The position numbers and the translations under genes were made by a program. A stretch of 64,000 bases of DNA from Dipteris shenzhenensis. Its lineage: Eukaryota > Polypodiophyta > Polypodiopsida > Gleicheniales. The stretch is from NCBI GenBank assembly GCA_047967505.1, contig CM106540.1. One strand, 5' to 3'. This document shows, in pieces, positions 45,471 to 63,471 of this stretch (position 1 is the stretch's first letter; the number at the start of each line of letters is the position of its first letter). The notes under the pieces were generated by a model. That model did not search any database and was not told where the DNA came from. It worked only from the letters and a program-made list of their open reading frames with translations.

Positions 45471-47460
45471 AGGAGAGGCATGCACACTACTTAGTAAATA
45501 CACTAGTACTACTACTAGCCTACGACTATTAAGCCTAGTAGCACCAGTGTGATTTTGAGCCTTGTATTAGCCTTTTGATAATTTTCTTTCATCGTTAGTG
45601 CAATAGAAATTATTCCTTCTATGAGAAGAATCTTGCCAAATTTATTCAAAGTGATGATTTTGTAGTCTACAGCCACTATCCTTTGACTCTCAAAAATATA
45701 TTAAATGTGAGCACCCATTTATCTTGTTTGATCAACCCTAGACTATGCTGCGATAGGACATTACTAGAACAAAAAAAATATGAATTGATATGGTGATGTT
45801 CGGTGTGAAATAAACAAATTAAGGATTTAATAAGAAAGAAAACAATTAGAATCAATAGGCTATTCAATGGCTCAAATCTGCACAGAAATTATAATGTGCC
45901 TCCCAACTCTTATGCATTCCAGCTCCTCATGTTTGACAAGAATGCTAACAATAATGAAATCACATTATCTTTAGTTTCAAAGTAAACAAAGCACCAAAAA
46001 TAAATGCAAACGTATTGGATGAGGAATAAATAGGTATAGATATAGATAGACTTATATATATGTATTCATAGATATAATGATGATTAAAGTTGGACGGTCC
46101 TAAATATTATGTGTACTATCATTGGGATTAGGACTACTATTGGTAATATTATATGTAGTAGTAGGAGAACTACCATTAAGGAACACTAAAATAAAATTAC
46201 TAATGGTGGTGATAAAACTACCATTAGTAGCTTGGTAATTACCCCTAACATCTACAACAAATATTTGATGGGTAGCTAGTATTAGGTCGAAAGGCCCCAA
46301 TTGTGCTATAATAATGGACCAAAAAAGGGAGTGCTATAGCATCACCTAAGGGTCACTTTTTATCCATGAAAGAAACAAGTCAATGCAACCTAGGTCATAC
46401 AGATCTAGGTCATGTGGAGTGGTTCGCGTCTCTTTCCTTGACAAAAAAGTTACACTACCTTTGATAGTAACTACAAAGATTGCTGCCATAGTGCCGTAGA
46501 GTAGCCCCTAGGTTGCACCATCATCCTTTTTTGCTTTTGAGCCATTAAGTTTGATTCACAAATTTTATGTAGAATTATTCTACTATATGTTCACATGTCC
46601 TTAATAGAATCTTGATATAATCCCTTCCATTGTAAGTACTTTTACTTTAAGTTTCACATATCCTTAACAAACCACTAGGCTTCAACACAAATTCATTCTT
46701 ATGTTTCAAGCCTCAAACTCAAACACCCTTGTAAAAGGGATAATGTAGTAAAGCTACATTCAATCCATCAAATCTTTTGAATAACAGTTCTATTGAAAAT
46801 TCATGTATCATCAATAGGATTTCATCCATTATATGTTCATTTGTCTTTAATAGTATGTCTAAAAATTCATGTATTTTCAATATTATTTCTCTCATGTGTT
46901 CCAATATCTTCAAAAGGATACCTTTATTTATGTCCAAACTTGAGCATTGATTTGTATTTATCAAACACAATTTCACTCCACCTATTCTTTAGAATGAAAA
47001 TTTTTCACCAAAAGTGGGCCAAATGTAAGGTCTTTCCACATATTCTTAAGAATGAAAATTTTGGCCTTACGTTGGCAAGTCTATGGAATGAGGGTAAGGC
47101 CAAAGTCTCTGGTACGGTGCATTAGGTCTTGATTAATTCTTCTTTAGGCTTGAATATTTAATGCATTAACTTCACAACTATTATTTATGCTTGAACTTGT
47201 AATGTATTAATTTCATGACTTAGGATTTTATGAAGTTATATCTAACATGTCCCAAATTTAATGGAAATTAATATCCTACATAACACAACAAAGTATCATC
47301 ATATCCCTTCCCAAAATCAATGCTACCTAGCAACTCTCCTGGCATTTTCACTACCTTGCAATTGAGTTAGCTATGATGAATAATGTTGCCTGCCTTTGGA
47401 ACCTCTAAGAGTTACTGTTAGCATGATCTAATTTCATGTACCCCAAAACTTGAGACTTGG
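45471..47460. other. AT-rich DNA without recognisable genes
   Basis: Both strands give only short frames. No RNA gene, LTR or repeat family that I can name. A short repeated phrase (ATTCATGTAT.TTCAATA) appears near 46797-46880. Confidence 0.5.
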
Positions 47461-47948
47461 AGATTCCCATATCACACCAGCGGTAGCTATCTTGTCCATT
47501 CTCAATGCTAGTAAGAGCTAGGCCCCATAGACCGGTAAAAGAAGTCTTTTTGGAGGTTCAATTTTTTCCCTCCGTCTTGTACAGGCCCCATGATGAAATA
47601 GGATATATTCATCACCCTACATTTAATGCAAGAATTGACACAACTTTTTTGGACCTGACTATGTAGATTACATCCCAAAATTGGTGCTAAAATTGCAGAC
47701 TGGGAGATTCCCATATCACACCAATGGTAGCTATCTTGTCCACTCTCAACACTAGTAAGAGCCGGTCCCCATAGATTGGTAAAAAAAGTCTTTTTGGAGG
47801 TTCAATTTTTTGCCTCCGTCTTCTCCGACCCCATGACGGAATAGGATATATTCACCACCCTACATTTAATGCAAGAATTGACAACTTTTTTTGGACATGA
47901 CTATGTAGCTTACATCCCAAAATTGGTGCTAAAATTGCATACTGGGCA
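47461..47948. repeat. 244-bp tandem duplication
   Basis: Two units start AGATTCCCATATCACACCA at 47461 and 47705 and share GGTAGCTATCTTGTCCA, TCTTTTTGGAGGTTCAATTT and TACATTTAATGCAAGAATTG. Confidence 0.8.
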
Positions 47949-48059
47949 TCTCCATTTGCCGGCGGGTGTCCCTAGCGACCCCTTGGACTTGCTCTATTTG
48001 TCTAGTTGTGTCTCTCCACAAAAATCGGAGTGGGCCCTATTTTCCCCATTTAGTAAAAC

Positions 48060-53480
<5,421 letters not shown>

Positions 53481-53983
53481 AACTAAGAAGTAGTATTGAA
53501 GTAGTTCTACAATTTGGATGCATTAAGAGCATTCATATAGCAAGGAAGAATATAATAATTGAATACATTTTTTTTCAATACATATTGCTAGTGAGACTAC
53601 CAAAAAGAGGCTCTACCTCTCATGATGTCTCTAGATACAGAATATGAGATTGCTTGATGCTTGGATTGTAGCTGGAAATGTTGCGTGGGCAAAGCCACTA
53701 TATGCCTCAAGTGTTGGAAATTGATGTATGGCTCAATTGCTAGAATGTGCAAATCATGGCCAAAATCAAGACCCCTTAGAGATTCCATGAGGGCTATCCT
53801 TTTACTACTACACACATCACCTTTAGTCGAGGGCAGAACCATTCGTCATCATAGGCAGTAAGTTCATGGGACCCCATCCCATGATCCAAGGCATTATTCA
53901 AAGACAAAGTATTTTTGACCATTCCCAAATTGAGTTTGCCAATTCCTAATCTGATTGATTTCATTTACTGGACTTGCAATGCT

Positions 53984-54100
53984 TGCAAAGCCCTTGCTTA
54001 AGCTTGAATGAGCCTCTTGATTTTGGGGGTATAATGGTCAAAAATGGCTTAACACGCCCAAAATCAAGAGGCTCATTCAAGCTTAAGCAAGGGCTTTGCA
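53984..54100. repeat. Perfect 44-bp inverted repeat with 29-nt loop
   Basis: Arms 53984-54027 and 54057-54100 are exact reverse complements (TGCAAAGCCCTTGCTTAAGC at the outer end, CTTGATTTTGGG at the inner end). Transcribed RNA would fold into one long hairpin. Confidence 0.9.
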
Positions 54101-54143
54101 GGTCTTGTTTTTGGGTGGCAAAAGCATGAAAAATGACAGTGCA

Positions 54144-54420
54144 TTAAGGTGTTTCCATTCTTATGCTTCCCCCCTCCAAAAACAAGACCCCCAAGCTATT
54201 AATTGGAGACACCAAAATGAGGAGAAGGATGACGTGAGGAGTAGAGGAGCTGGCCAATGAGGGGAGGGACAGCCTTGGAATTGCCAGCAACAAGCATGAT
54301 GCAAGGAGGTGAGAAGGCAAAGAAGCAAGGAGGTGAGGAGGTGAGGAAGCAAGGAGGCGAGGAGGCAAGAGGCAGTCTTGAAGGGCAATAAGAGGGTGGA
54401 GGTGGCCGAAAGAGTAAGCA
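54144..54420. repeat. GAGGTGAGGAGGCAAGG simple repeats
   Basis: Purine-rich short units (AAGGAGGTGAGGAGG) cluster at 54300-54375. Frames on the minus strand are Leu/Ser-rich by-products. Confidence 0.55.
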
Positions 54421-56107
54421 GGAAGGGATGGAGATTGCTTGTAGGAAATGCTTGGATTAATGCTACAAATGCCTTTTTTTTGTGTGTGTTTTGCAGCATG
54501 AAATTTTTATGGCATTTTTCTTTTAAAAAATACAACATTGTTGTGATTAATTGTGCTACAAACAACTCAAGCCGTAAAGCACCATGGATTAGTACAACAA
54601 TATACATCACAAATGGATGCATACACTCATATACATCACCGATGGATGCATACACTTATACTCACATCAATTTCCAATATTGTATTAGATGGACCCTTAG
54701 CATATATGTGTGCATAGAAGACCATTTCCTACATTGATCCCTGATTTCATAGTTAAATTATTCCCTTTCTCACATTCTAACATGTGAAGATTTAATGTAC
54801 ATGCAGTATGGGCACATTATATTGCAGTTTATGACTAACTTTTTTTATGAATGAATGATACTTGTATATGGTCAAGGAAGGTATATTATCATTTTTGAAT
54901 GACAACATTACTCTATGCTCCTTTTTATCCTATATTAGAAACTATGATCACTAGATATTACATAAATGTATTGCTCCATTATATCCTATACTAAAAACTA
55001 TTTTGACCCAAATACATAATGCCAATTGAGGTTAGTACTCATGACAAGTGATGAAAACAATCTAATGGTATGAATGAGATCTTGTAAATTTTGGATACAT
55101 AATATGGGTACTATGTTGATTGAGCTATTTTTCTAAGGGAATATTTTCAACTTAATTACTAAATACATACTTACAATGGTGACCTGATTCCCATCTATAT
55201 GTATAATCAAGTTTAACTTTGTGTTGAAAAAAAAGCTTTTGCATAAGGTTAAAATTCGATTAGTATTTATATTTGTTTAAGACTACCCATTGAGCTGGCT
55301 CCTATCCTTATATTGAACATGATAATGTTCATAAATATTTTATGAATACAAATAGATAGCATTGGCTCTCTTTTTAGTGATTGGGAATGAACCCTAAAAG
55401 TACCCTAAAACGACTATGTATTCCCTTATTTGTAGCATGGAAGTGATCACGGTAGAGTGGCATAGTCCCTATTTTGCTTTTTTCATAGGTTCTTTTGCTA
55501 CTCATGGTTGGCGGATACACCACGGCATAGATCCAAATAGATATTTGGTTTTTTGCTTCAACTTGCTTGATTATTTCACTTGAATCATGCTCCTCTTATG
55601 CTTGAGTTTGTGGTCGCATATTGAGTTTAACATAATAGTCTACATGATATTGGATGAGCACTCAACATAGTGGTTAGATGCATTCATTTCTAGTTTCGAT
55701 AGAACTATCATTCAGACATTGGTCATAATAGAAGTATGGAGGGCTAAAATCCTTTTTTGGCTCCCTAAGTTTTTTAAAGCATGGTATTGTCTAGATTGCA
55801 TAGGTATTTTCACTAAGCAAAATTAATCCTTATGATGAAAATGTGTTTTTTTTCTTTTGACATAGTTAGTTCTATTTCCATGTTTTTGGATCGAATGTAT
55901 GGATGATCTTCTGCAAGCATAAAAGAGATGATATGTATATGTAGCACATGATCATGTTTACATATTTTCAGTCATATATTCTACCTTGTGATCTATCATA
56001 ATCTTGCTGTGTGGATGCTCAATCTAAGTAGTGTTTACTTTTTTTATCACAAATTTTATGTATTGTTGTGTCTCTACCTCTCCACAACGACTCAAATTGA
56101 TAGTATG
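54421..56107. other. AT-rich DNA without recognisable genes
   Basis: Nothing beyond scattered short repeats, for example ACATCAC.GATGGATGCATAC twice near 54605-54655. It ends at the copia-4 insertion site. Confidence 0.5.
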
Positions 56108-56286
56108 TGTGGGGGTTAAAGGTCACTGTGCCTTAACCCCAGTTATGTACAATACTCAAACACATATATAATTGAATGAAAAAGAAGATTAGGGTTGTTC
56201 TGCACCCACCAAAACTTGTGTGGCTCTCTGTCTCTCTCTCGCTCTCTCTCCCTCTTCCGTTCTTGCTTCCGTTGAGAGCACTCTCA
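56108..56286 (+). repeat. 5' LTR of copia-4
   Basis: Runs from TGTGGGGGTTAAAGG to GAGCACTCTCA. It carries a TC-rich stretch (TCTCTCTCTCGCTCTCTCTC) near its end. An unusually short LTR for a copia element. Confidence 0.95.
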
Positions 56287-56288
56287 AC

Positions 56289-56300
56289 TGGTATCAGAGC
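56289..56300 (+). promoter_or_regulatory. Primer-binding site of copia-4
   Basis: TGGTATCAGAGC begins two bases after the LTR and matches the initiator tRNA-Met complement exactly. Confidence 0.9.
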
Positions 56301-57724
56301 CCGGGTGATCTAGCTGAGCGTCCGTGAATGCTTGAAGCTCAGCAGCTCTGTGGGAGGAAGGAGAAGCTCTGTGGGAAGCTTTGTGGGTGACTTTACTTGC
56401 ATCCGAGTGTGCAGAGACCTTGGAGGAACCTTTGGAAAAGTCACTTTGGCTTTACGAAGTGGTTTTGAGAGCCTGTTAAGAGCTTTCAAAGAAAAAGTCG
56501 TTTTTTGAGCTTTTCCCTGTTCCGTTCGATGACAGAGACTCCGTATTGACTTGTGGAGGCAACTATTGCTTGCTTTTGGTGTCCACATTACTTCAGGAGC
56601 TTGGAAACACCTTCATTCTTGAATCTGAGATCATTTCAGTGGATTTCTGACTCACTGTGTCAATTCCTGCGTTTTTTGCCCGGGTGTTGGAACTCAAGTT
56701 TGGAGCAACCATTTGCAGATATGTCAGTTCCGATGGACTCAGGAGGTCCTAAAACTTCTATGTTGCTCATCATTCGCACTCCGGTGGAGTTTACAGATAG
56801 CTCTGTTTCCAAAAACGTTTTTTAGTCCGTGTGTTGGACCCAGTGATTGAGGCCACGGTTTCCAAAACCGTCTGTCCCATTGCGTTCCGGATGCCCAAAA
56901 ACCCCTACCTATCAGTTCTTGCGTGATTCGGTGGAGGATTTTCAGAGTTATAAATCTCTGTGTATTCGATTTCGTCTCTCTGTTATGCATTTTTCATACT
57001 AAGGTTTTGAAACCTTAGATTTATGCCACATGGCAGTGGATAAGTGTTGACTCCCATTTCTCACTCATCGGTTGGGATTTTGGAGTTCTGGTAGAAGAGA
57101 GATATTTGCAGATTTTCTTGCTGAGTCCGATTATGCAACGGCGCCCATGTTTTGAAGCATCTCAGGTTCTATTTTCAGTAGCGCTCATTACCGTGGGACT
57201 ATGATTTCTTGAGCATACCTTATGCAGATCACTCTGGTTGCAGTTTGAGCAGTGTGCGCTCATTCGTGGTATGCATTGGGTTGCAGTGGATGATTTATAG
57301 GCCATTTGGATGCATTGCGGTCCTTGTTGGATGCGCTGATAGGCCCAAATTGCCTTGTGGGATGCTATTTTTTATGGATGCTTTGCACATGGATGCTATT
57401 TTATGCTGAGGGACAGCTTTGAAACATTGCAAGTGATGCACTGATAGTGCTATGCTCTCTTGGATGAGACATTATTGATGCATATGCCAGTGGACAGTGT
57501 TTATGCTTGAGTCATTTGGCACTTATTGGCATTTTCTTTCGGGCCAGATTTGCTCATATGGATGCATAGTATATGCACATGAGTCAAATGCATTTTTTGA
57601 TGCTTTGAGCTTTGAGCTTTGGTGATATTTCAGTCTATTGTGGCATACACATTTGGTGCACCTAGTATTTGGTGTGATTCTCTCTTGCAGGTACTAGCAT
57701 TTGGGATTTTGCTTTATTTGCATC

Positions 57725-60700
57725 ATGGCATCCTCTTCCATGCCTGAAAAGGAGTTTTTCAGCATTAAAAAGTTTGATGGGACAAACTTTTCTTTGTGGA
57801 AAGAACAGATAAGGGATGTGCTTATTCAAAAGAAGCAGATTAAACCCTTGGCAGGGATTGAAGCTAAGCCTGCAAATATGTCTGAGGATGATTGGAATGA
57901 GTTGGATGCATTAGCAAAGTCTACTATTAGACTTCATCTTGTAGAGTCAGTTTATTTCACAGTAGTAAATGAGCAGACTATGGAAGATTTGTGGAAGAAA
58001 CTGTGTGCCACTTATGAAAAGGAAACTGCCTCTAATAAAGTTTACCTCATGAAGAGGTTGTTTGAGCTGCAGATGAAGGAAGGGGTCTCCATTGCTTCTC
58101 ACTTGAATGAATTCAATATTATTTTCAGCCAGCTTCAGGCTCAGAAAATGAATTTTGATGCGGAGACTAAGGCAATATTTCTCTTATGTTCATTGCCATC
58201 CTCATGGGATACCTTCCGTACAACTGTAAGTAACTCTGCACCTGGTGGAGTACTGAAATTTGATGATGTTGTTGGTAGCTTGTTGGCCGAGGAGATTAGA
58301 CGGAAGTCTATGGATGGCAACAAGCAGGATGCAGCCTTAAATGTGCAAAGGGGCAGATCACAGTTCAGGGGGAAGTCCCAAGAAAGAGGGAAGTCACGTA
58401 GCAAATCTAGGGCACGGAACATTGAGTGTTACCACTGTGGCAAGAAGGGCCATATGAAAAAGGATTACAAGCTAAAAAGAGAGCAAAGGGATAAGAAAAA
58501 GAATGCAAATTGGGGTGCAAATCAAAAGGAAGAGAGTCCAAGGGAGGACAAAGGAAAAGTGAAGATCGAGGAGATCAATGCAGTCACACGTGATAGTGAC
58601 AATGATGTTCTCTTCATGTCTAGTTTATCTGCAGAGTTGCTTACCACTTCAGATGATGCATATTCCCAGGATTGGATTTTGGATTCTGGTGCTTCATTCC
58701 ATGTTACTCCCCATAGGGAATGGTTCTCCACTTATGACAGTGGAAAGACAGGTTGTGTGCATCTTGGAAATGACTATGCATGTGACATAGTGGGAGCAGG
58801 TGACATAAAGTTTTCTTTCGCAAATGGGTCTGCATTTGTTTTGAAACATGTGAGACATGTGCCTAAGCTGACCAAGAGTCTTATTTCAGTGGGTCAGCTA
58901 GATGATGCTGGTTCTCACACCACTTTTGGCTTTCAGAGTTGGAAAATTCAGAAGGGCTCTATGCTTTTGGCCAGGGGTGCCAAGTGTGGGACTTTGTATC
59001 CCTTACATGTATCAGGGGTATTTGATCATGTTGTTGCAATAACCGAGCAGCCAAGCACTTCTTTGTGGCATTGCAGGTTGGGGCACATGAGCCAGAATGG
59101 AATGAAACTCTTATGCCGTTTGGGTTATGTACCGCATTTGAGTTTCTCTGATTTTGAATTTTGTGAGCACTGTCTCTATGGGAAGCAGACTAAATCAGCC
59201 CATAAAAGAAGGGGAAAGAAAGAGTTTGAAATACTTGATTTGGTGCATTCAGATGTATGTGGTCCCATGCCTACACGGTCATTAGGCGGGGCTGAATACT
59301 ATGTGACATTCATTGATGATGCAACTAGGAAAGTGTGGGCTTATGCTATAGCTCGGAAGAGTGATGTGTTCCAGGTATTTCAGAAATGGCTGGCCTTGGT
59401 TGAGAATCAGTCAGCTAGAACGCTTAAATGCCTACGGACTGACAATGGTGGAGAGTATCTCTCTCATGACTTTTAGCATTTCTGTGATACACGTGGGATT
59501 AAGAGGGAGCTCACATCCCCTCGTACTCCAGAGCAAAATCCAGTTGCAGAAAAGATGAATCGTACCATTCAAGAAAGGTTGCAATGCATGCTTTCCAATG
59601 CAAGTCTTTCTGGTGGTTTTTGGGCTGAGGCAATGAAGACTGCAATGCATGTGATCAATAGATCACCTAGGAAGAGTTTGGATGGTGGTATTCCTGAAGA
59701 GGCATGGAGTGGAAAGAAGCCCTCTTACTCTCATTTGCATATATTTGGGTGTGAGGCATATGCACATGTGCCAAAAGAGCTTCGAAAGAAGCTAGATCCT
59801 AAGTCTAGGAAATGCATCTTTCTAGGTTATGGTGAAAGTGGAGAGATGGGCTATCGTCTCTGGGATCCAGAAGCAAAGAAGATCATACGCAGCCATGATG
59901 TGGTCTTCAATGAGAAGAAGATGCATAAGGCACCCATGAGGGATGTGGAAATGAGGAGAATCACTTTCCAGGATGTGAATCCACCTACACATGTTGATAG
60001 ACAGCAAGCTGTCCATGCACCAAGTGTGCAAGAAATGGTACAACCAAGTACTCCCACAGGTATACAATCAAGGGTAGATGATGGATCATCTATTGGTGGA
60101 AATGATGAGCCAAATGTGGCTGATATGCAAGTGGGACAGCAAGCTGAAATGCCATTGAGAATATCATCTAGAGTGTCTAGACCGCCTGATAGGTTTGTTC
60201 CAGGGGTAGACTATGTGATGCTTACTGATTGCGGGGAGCCTTCTTGCTACAGAGAGGCTATGATGCGTGAGGATCAACGCAAGTGGGAGTATGCTATGCA
60301 ATCAGAGATGAGTTCACTTATGAAGAATAAGACTTGGGACTTGGTTTCTTTGCCACATGGAAAGAAAGCATTGCCATGTAAATGGGTCTACAAAATGAAG
60401 GTCACATGTGATGATGTGCCTAGGTACAAGGCCCGTTTGGTTGCTAAAGGGTTCAAGCAAGAGAAGGGTGTGGACTTTGATGAGATATTCTCTCCGGTTG
60501 TGAAGATGACCACACTTAGATGCATGCTTGGACTAGTGGCAGTAGAGGATATGGAGCTTATGCAAATGGATGTCAAGACAGCTTTCTTGCATGGGGATTT
60601 GCATGAGGACATCTACATGGTGCAGCCGGAAGGCTTTGAAGAAAAGGGCAAAGAGCATTTAGTTTGCAAGCTGAAAAAGAGTCTCTATGGTCTTAAGCAA

Positions 60701-61786
60701 GCACCTAGAGAATGGTATCAGAAGTTTGATGCTTTCATTCGGTCCCAGGGTTTTAGAAGGAGTGAAATTGATCACTGCCTCTACACTAAAAGGGCTAAGG
60801 ATAGTAGCCTGATAATCCTGGCACTATATGTGGATGATATGCTATTGGCTAGCAAGAATACTTATGAGCTAGATGCATTAAAGGCCAAGTTGCATGAGGC
60901 CTTTGATATGAAGGATTTGGGATTTGCAGGTCATATTCTTGGTATGTGCATCACGCGTGATCGGAGTAGGAAACTCCTTTGGCTTTCACAAAAAGAGTAT
61001 GTTACAAAAGTATTACAGCGTTTCAATATGGAGGGGGGGAAGGCAGTGAGTACTCCATTGCCTCCATATGTGAAACTGAGTCATACAGATAGTCCCAAAT
61101 CAGATGAGGAGAGGGCCATGATGGCCAAGGTTCCTTATGCATCAGCAGTTGGGAGTCTTATGTATGCTATGATAGCTACTAGACCAGACATTGCATTTGC
61201 AGTGGGAGTTGTGAGCCGGTATATGGCTAATCCAGGAAAGAGGCATTGGGAGGCAGTTAAGTGCATCATGAGGTACATGAAGGGTACCAAGGAGATGTGC
61301 ATTTGCTTTGGTAAAGGAGACATGCGTGTACTTGGGTACACAGATTCAGACTATGCAGGGCATGTGGATAGTAGGAGATCCACTTCTGGTTATGTGTTCA
61401 CCTTTGCAGGTGGTGCAGTGTCGTGGATGTCTCGCGCATAGAAGTGCGTGGCTTTGTCTACCACAGAGGCTGAGTATGTTGTAGCCACAGAGGGTTGCAA
61501 GGAGGCTATATGGCTTGATCGGCTAGTGGGAGATTTGGGGATTCATACAGGTGTACCGACATTGCATAGTGATTCCATGAGTGCTATTCAGCTAGCACGG
61601 AATCTAGTCTTTCATGCAAAGACCAAACACATTGAGGTCAGGTACCATTTCATCAGGGAGGTACTTGAGGACAAGCGCATAGAGCTTGTCAAGATTCATA
61701 CAGATTATAACCCTGCAGATATGCTGACGAAGAGTCTACCTAGTCAGCGGTTTGAGTATTGTCGTGTATTGATGGGCATTGGATAG
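57725..61786 (+). pseudogene. gag-pol: copia-4 gag-pol polyprotein (one frame, two TAG codons)
   Basis: The frame spans 1,353 codons from MASSSMPEKEFF to GIG. Order by residue: gag (1-230; KKFDGTNFSLWKEQ), zinc knuckle near 235 with the last Cys changed to Tyr (CYHCGKKGHMKKDY), protease near 316 (WILDSGASFH), integrase (WHCRLGHM with CEHC near 450-485, HSDVCGP near 508, TDNGGEYLS near 573), reverse transcriptase (QMDVKTAFLHGDL near 948, YVDDMLLAS near 1035) and RNase H (YTDSDYAG near 1205). TAG codons at 59474-59476 and 61439-61441 fall where related proteins have Gln. A leader of about 1.4 kb precedes the ATG. Without the two stops and the knuckle change it would look complete. It supplies particle protein and enzymes for reverse transcription and integration. 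Confidence 0.93.
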
Positions 61787-61828
61787 TATGCTCACTGGTT
61801 GTTCTCCCTTAAAGGCACATTGTCCTTT

Positions 61829-61839
61829 AAGTGGGAGGT
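61829..61839 (+). promoter_or_regulatory. Polypurine tract of copia-4
   Basis: AAGTGGGAGGT directly precedes the 3' LTR start TGTGGGG. It is the plus-strand priming site and follows the pol stop by about 40 bp. Confidence 0.75.
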
Positions 61840-62018
61840 TGTGGGGATTAAAGGTCACTGTGCCTTAACCCCAGTTATGTACAATACTCAAACACATATA
61901 TAATTGAATGAAAAAGAAGATTAGGGTGGTTCTGCACCCACCAAAACTTGTGTGGCTCTCTGTCTCTCTCTCGCTCTCTCTCCCTCTTCCGTTCTTGCTT
62001 CCGTTGAGAGCACTCTCA
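61840..62018 (+). repeat. 3' LTR of copia-4
   Basis: Same length as the 5' LTR with about two differences (GGGGATTAAA against GGGGGTTAAA, and GGGTGGTTC against GGGTTGTTC). GTATG follows. Confidence 0.95.
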
Positions 62019-62223
62019 GTATGGGGATGAAAGAAAAGTTAATTATGAGTTTTAGGCATGCCTTCATTGTTGAAATATGTTTAATTTGCTTATGATCACA
62101 TCAATTGTTCCAATGATATTAAGAGGAATAAGATGTTGGATGAGGTTCTCGCTCGCTTGAAACCTATTTAATCTTGCTCGCTTATTTGGGGCTACTCGCT
62201 TTTCTCTGCTTGCTTTTTAAAAT

Positions 62224-63471
62224 CCTCGTGTTTTGACTTTTGGTAGCGAGGAAGTTACAATCCTCTCTGACCCTTTGAAAGAGGCTAATGACAAAGTCAT
62301 GATGGCCAGCCTCAGGTTTGATATGAACATCTCTTGGCTTGATACTTCAATCATTTGATTCAATCTGCTTCTAAGGTTTGATATGAACATCTCTTGGCTT
62401 GATACTTCAATCATTTGATTCAATCTACTTCTAACATTTGTTTATTTATTGCTGCAGTAGTACGGTTATATCTCATTTTCCTAGATCAGTACAGAATCGC
62501 GTCTGTATGCTCGATTCTCTTCTTTTAGCTGTACTTAGTGATACCAAGAAGACAGTAGATGATGTTTGTTCAATTCTACAACCTTTAGACTTGGATGGCA
62601 TACTACTTGTCTTTATGCCATACTATGAGAAGTAAGTATGGTCTCAATCTTTCTTTTACTCTCTTATTTATAATATTGTGTCAATTACTACTTAATATTG
62701 TGATAAATCTTATCGCTCTTTATTGGTGATGTAGTTCACATTGGAGCCTGATAATATGGGACCTTGATGACAACCATTGTTGGTTTGTCAACTCAATTAC
62801 AGGCTTTCACGGGGTGTTCAGGTAAGTGTTCTTTTATCATATCATTATGAACATGCATCTTACTATTTACTACACAAATTCACTTTGTCATATGTCATGA
62901 TGGACAGGTCTGCAAACAAGTTAGTTTCTGTGATTATGAAAATCAGGGAGCATCAAGACCAACCAAATTTCCAGACACGCCTTGCAGTGGAGCAAAAAGA
63001 CATGTTTAGTAGTGGGTGGAGAATTGCCTACAACTTCATGTTGTATCTCAATGAAATTTTTGAACATGTCTCCATAGAAGCATATACCAAGCTCGAGCTA
63101 CAAGATTTTGTGGCTAAGACTGTTCACTATCTAACTACTATCATTGGGAAACAACATGATGGACTCAATGAAGAACCTGAGGAGCCAAAGAAAAAGAAGA
63201 GACAATTCAGTCTCCTTCTGTATCACAGCCTCAAGTAGAAGCATTACATTCTACACTTGAATTAGAGACTCAATGCATTCTTCCTACACAAGAAGTGGAG
63301 ACTCAATGTGCATCTACAAAATCACATCTTGTAAAGGACGAAGAGATTAAGTCTATCCCGATTGCACCAGAAGTAGAATCTCAATGTACACCATCCACAC
63401 AAGTAGAGACTCAATGTACTCTTAGAGAATCACAGCCTCAAGAGGACTCATCAGACTCTATTCAGTTGTAA
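62224..63471 (+). pseudogene. Outer gene A, C-terminal part (end of exon 5 to exon 8)
   Basis: The gene resumes at CCTCGTGTTTTGAC after the 18-kb insertion. Exons: 62224-62315, 62461-62631, 62735-62821 and 62908-63471, with the same lengths as in the inner copy apart from a 1-bp deletion near 63190 that shifts the frame before the C-terminus. Exon 5 adds up exactly: 353 + 23 missing + 92 = 468 bp as in the inner copy. The intron after exon 5 carries a 60-bp tandem duplication (62316-62435). The Ulp1 module 2 reads SHWSL, WD and QKDMFSSGW; the Ser codon replacing Cys is 63011-63013. The C-terminal tail repeats ETQC.. units (VETQC, LETQC). Confidence 0.85.

Larger units (their letters stand above)
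56108..62018 (+). mobile_element. Near-intact Ty1/copia retrotransposon (copia-4)
   Basis: The element is 5,911 bp with 179-bp LTRs (56108-56286 and 61840-62018) and a 5-bp target duplication GTATG (56103-56107 and 62019-62023). The LTRs differ at about two positions, so insertion is recent. It carries primer site, polypurine tract and all copia domains in one frame interrupted by two TAG codons. It lies inside the 18-kb insertion, making it the youngest event visible. Confidence 0.95.
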
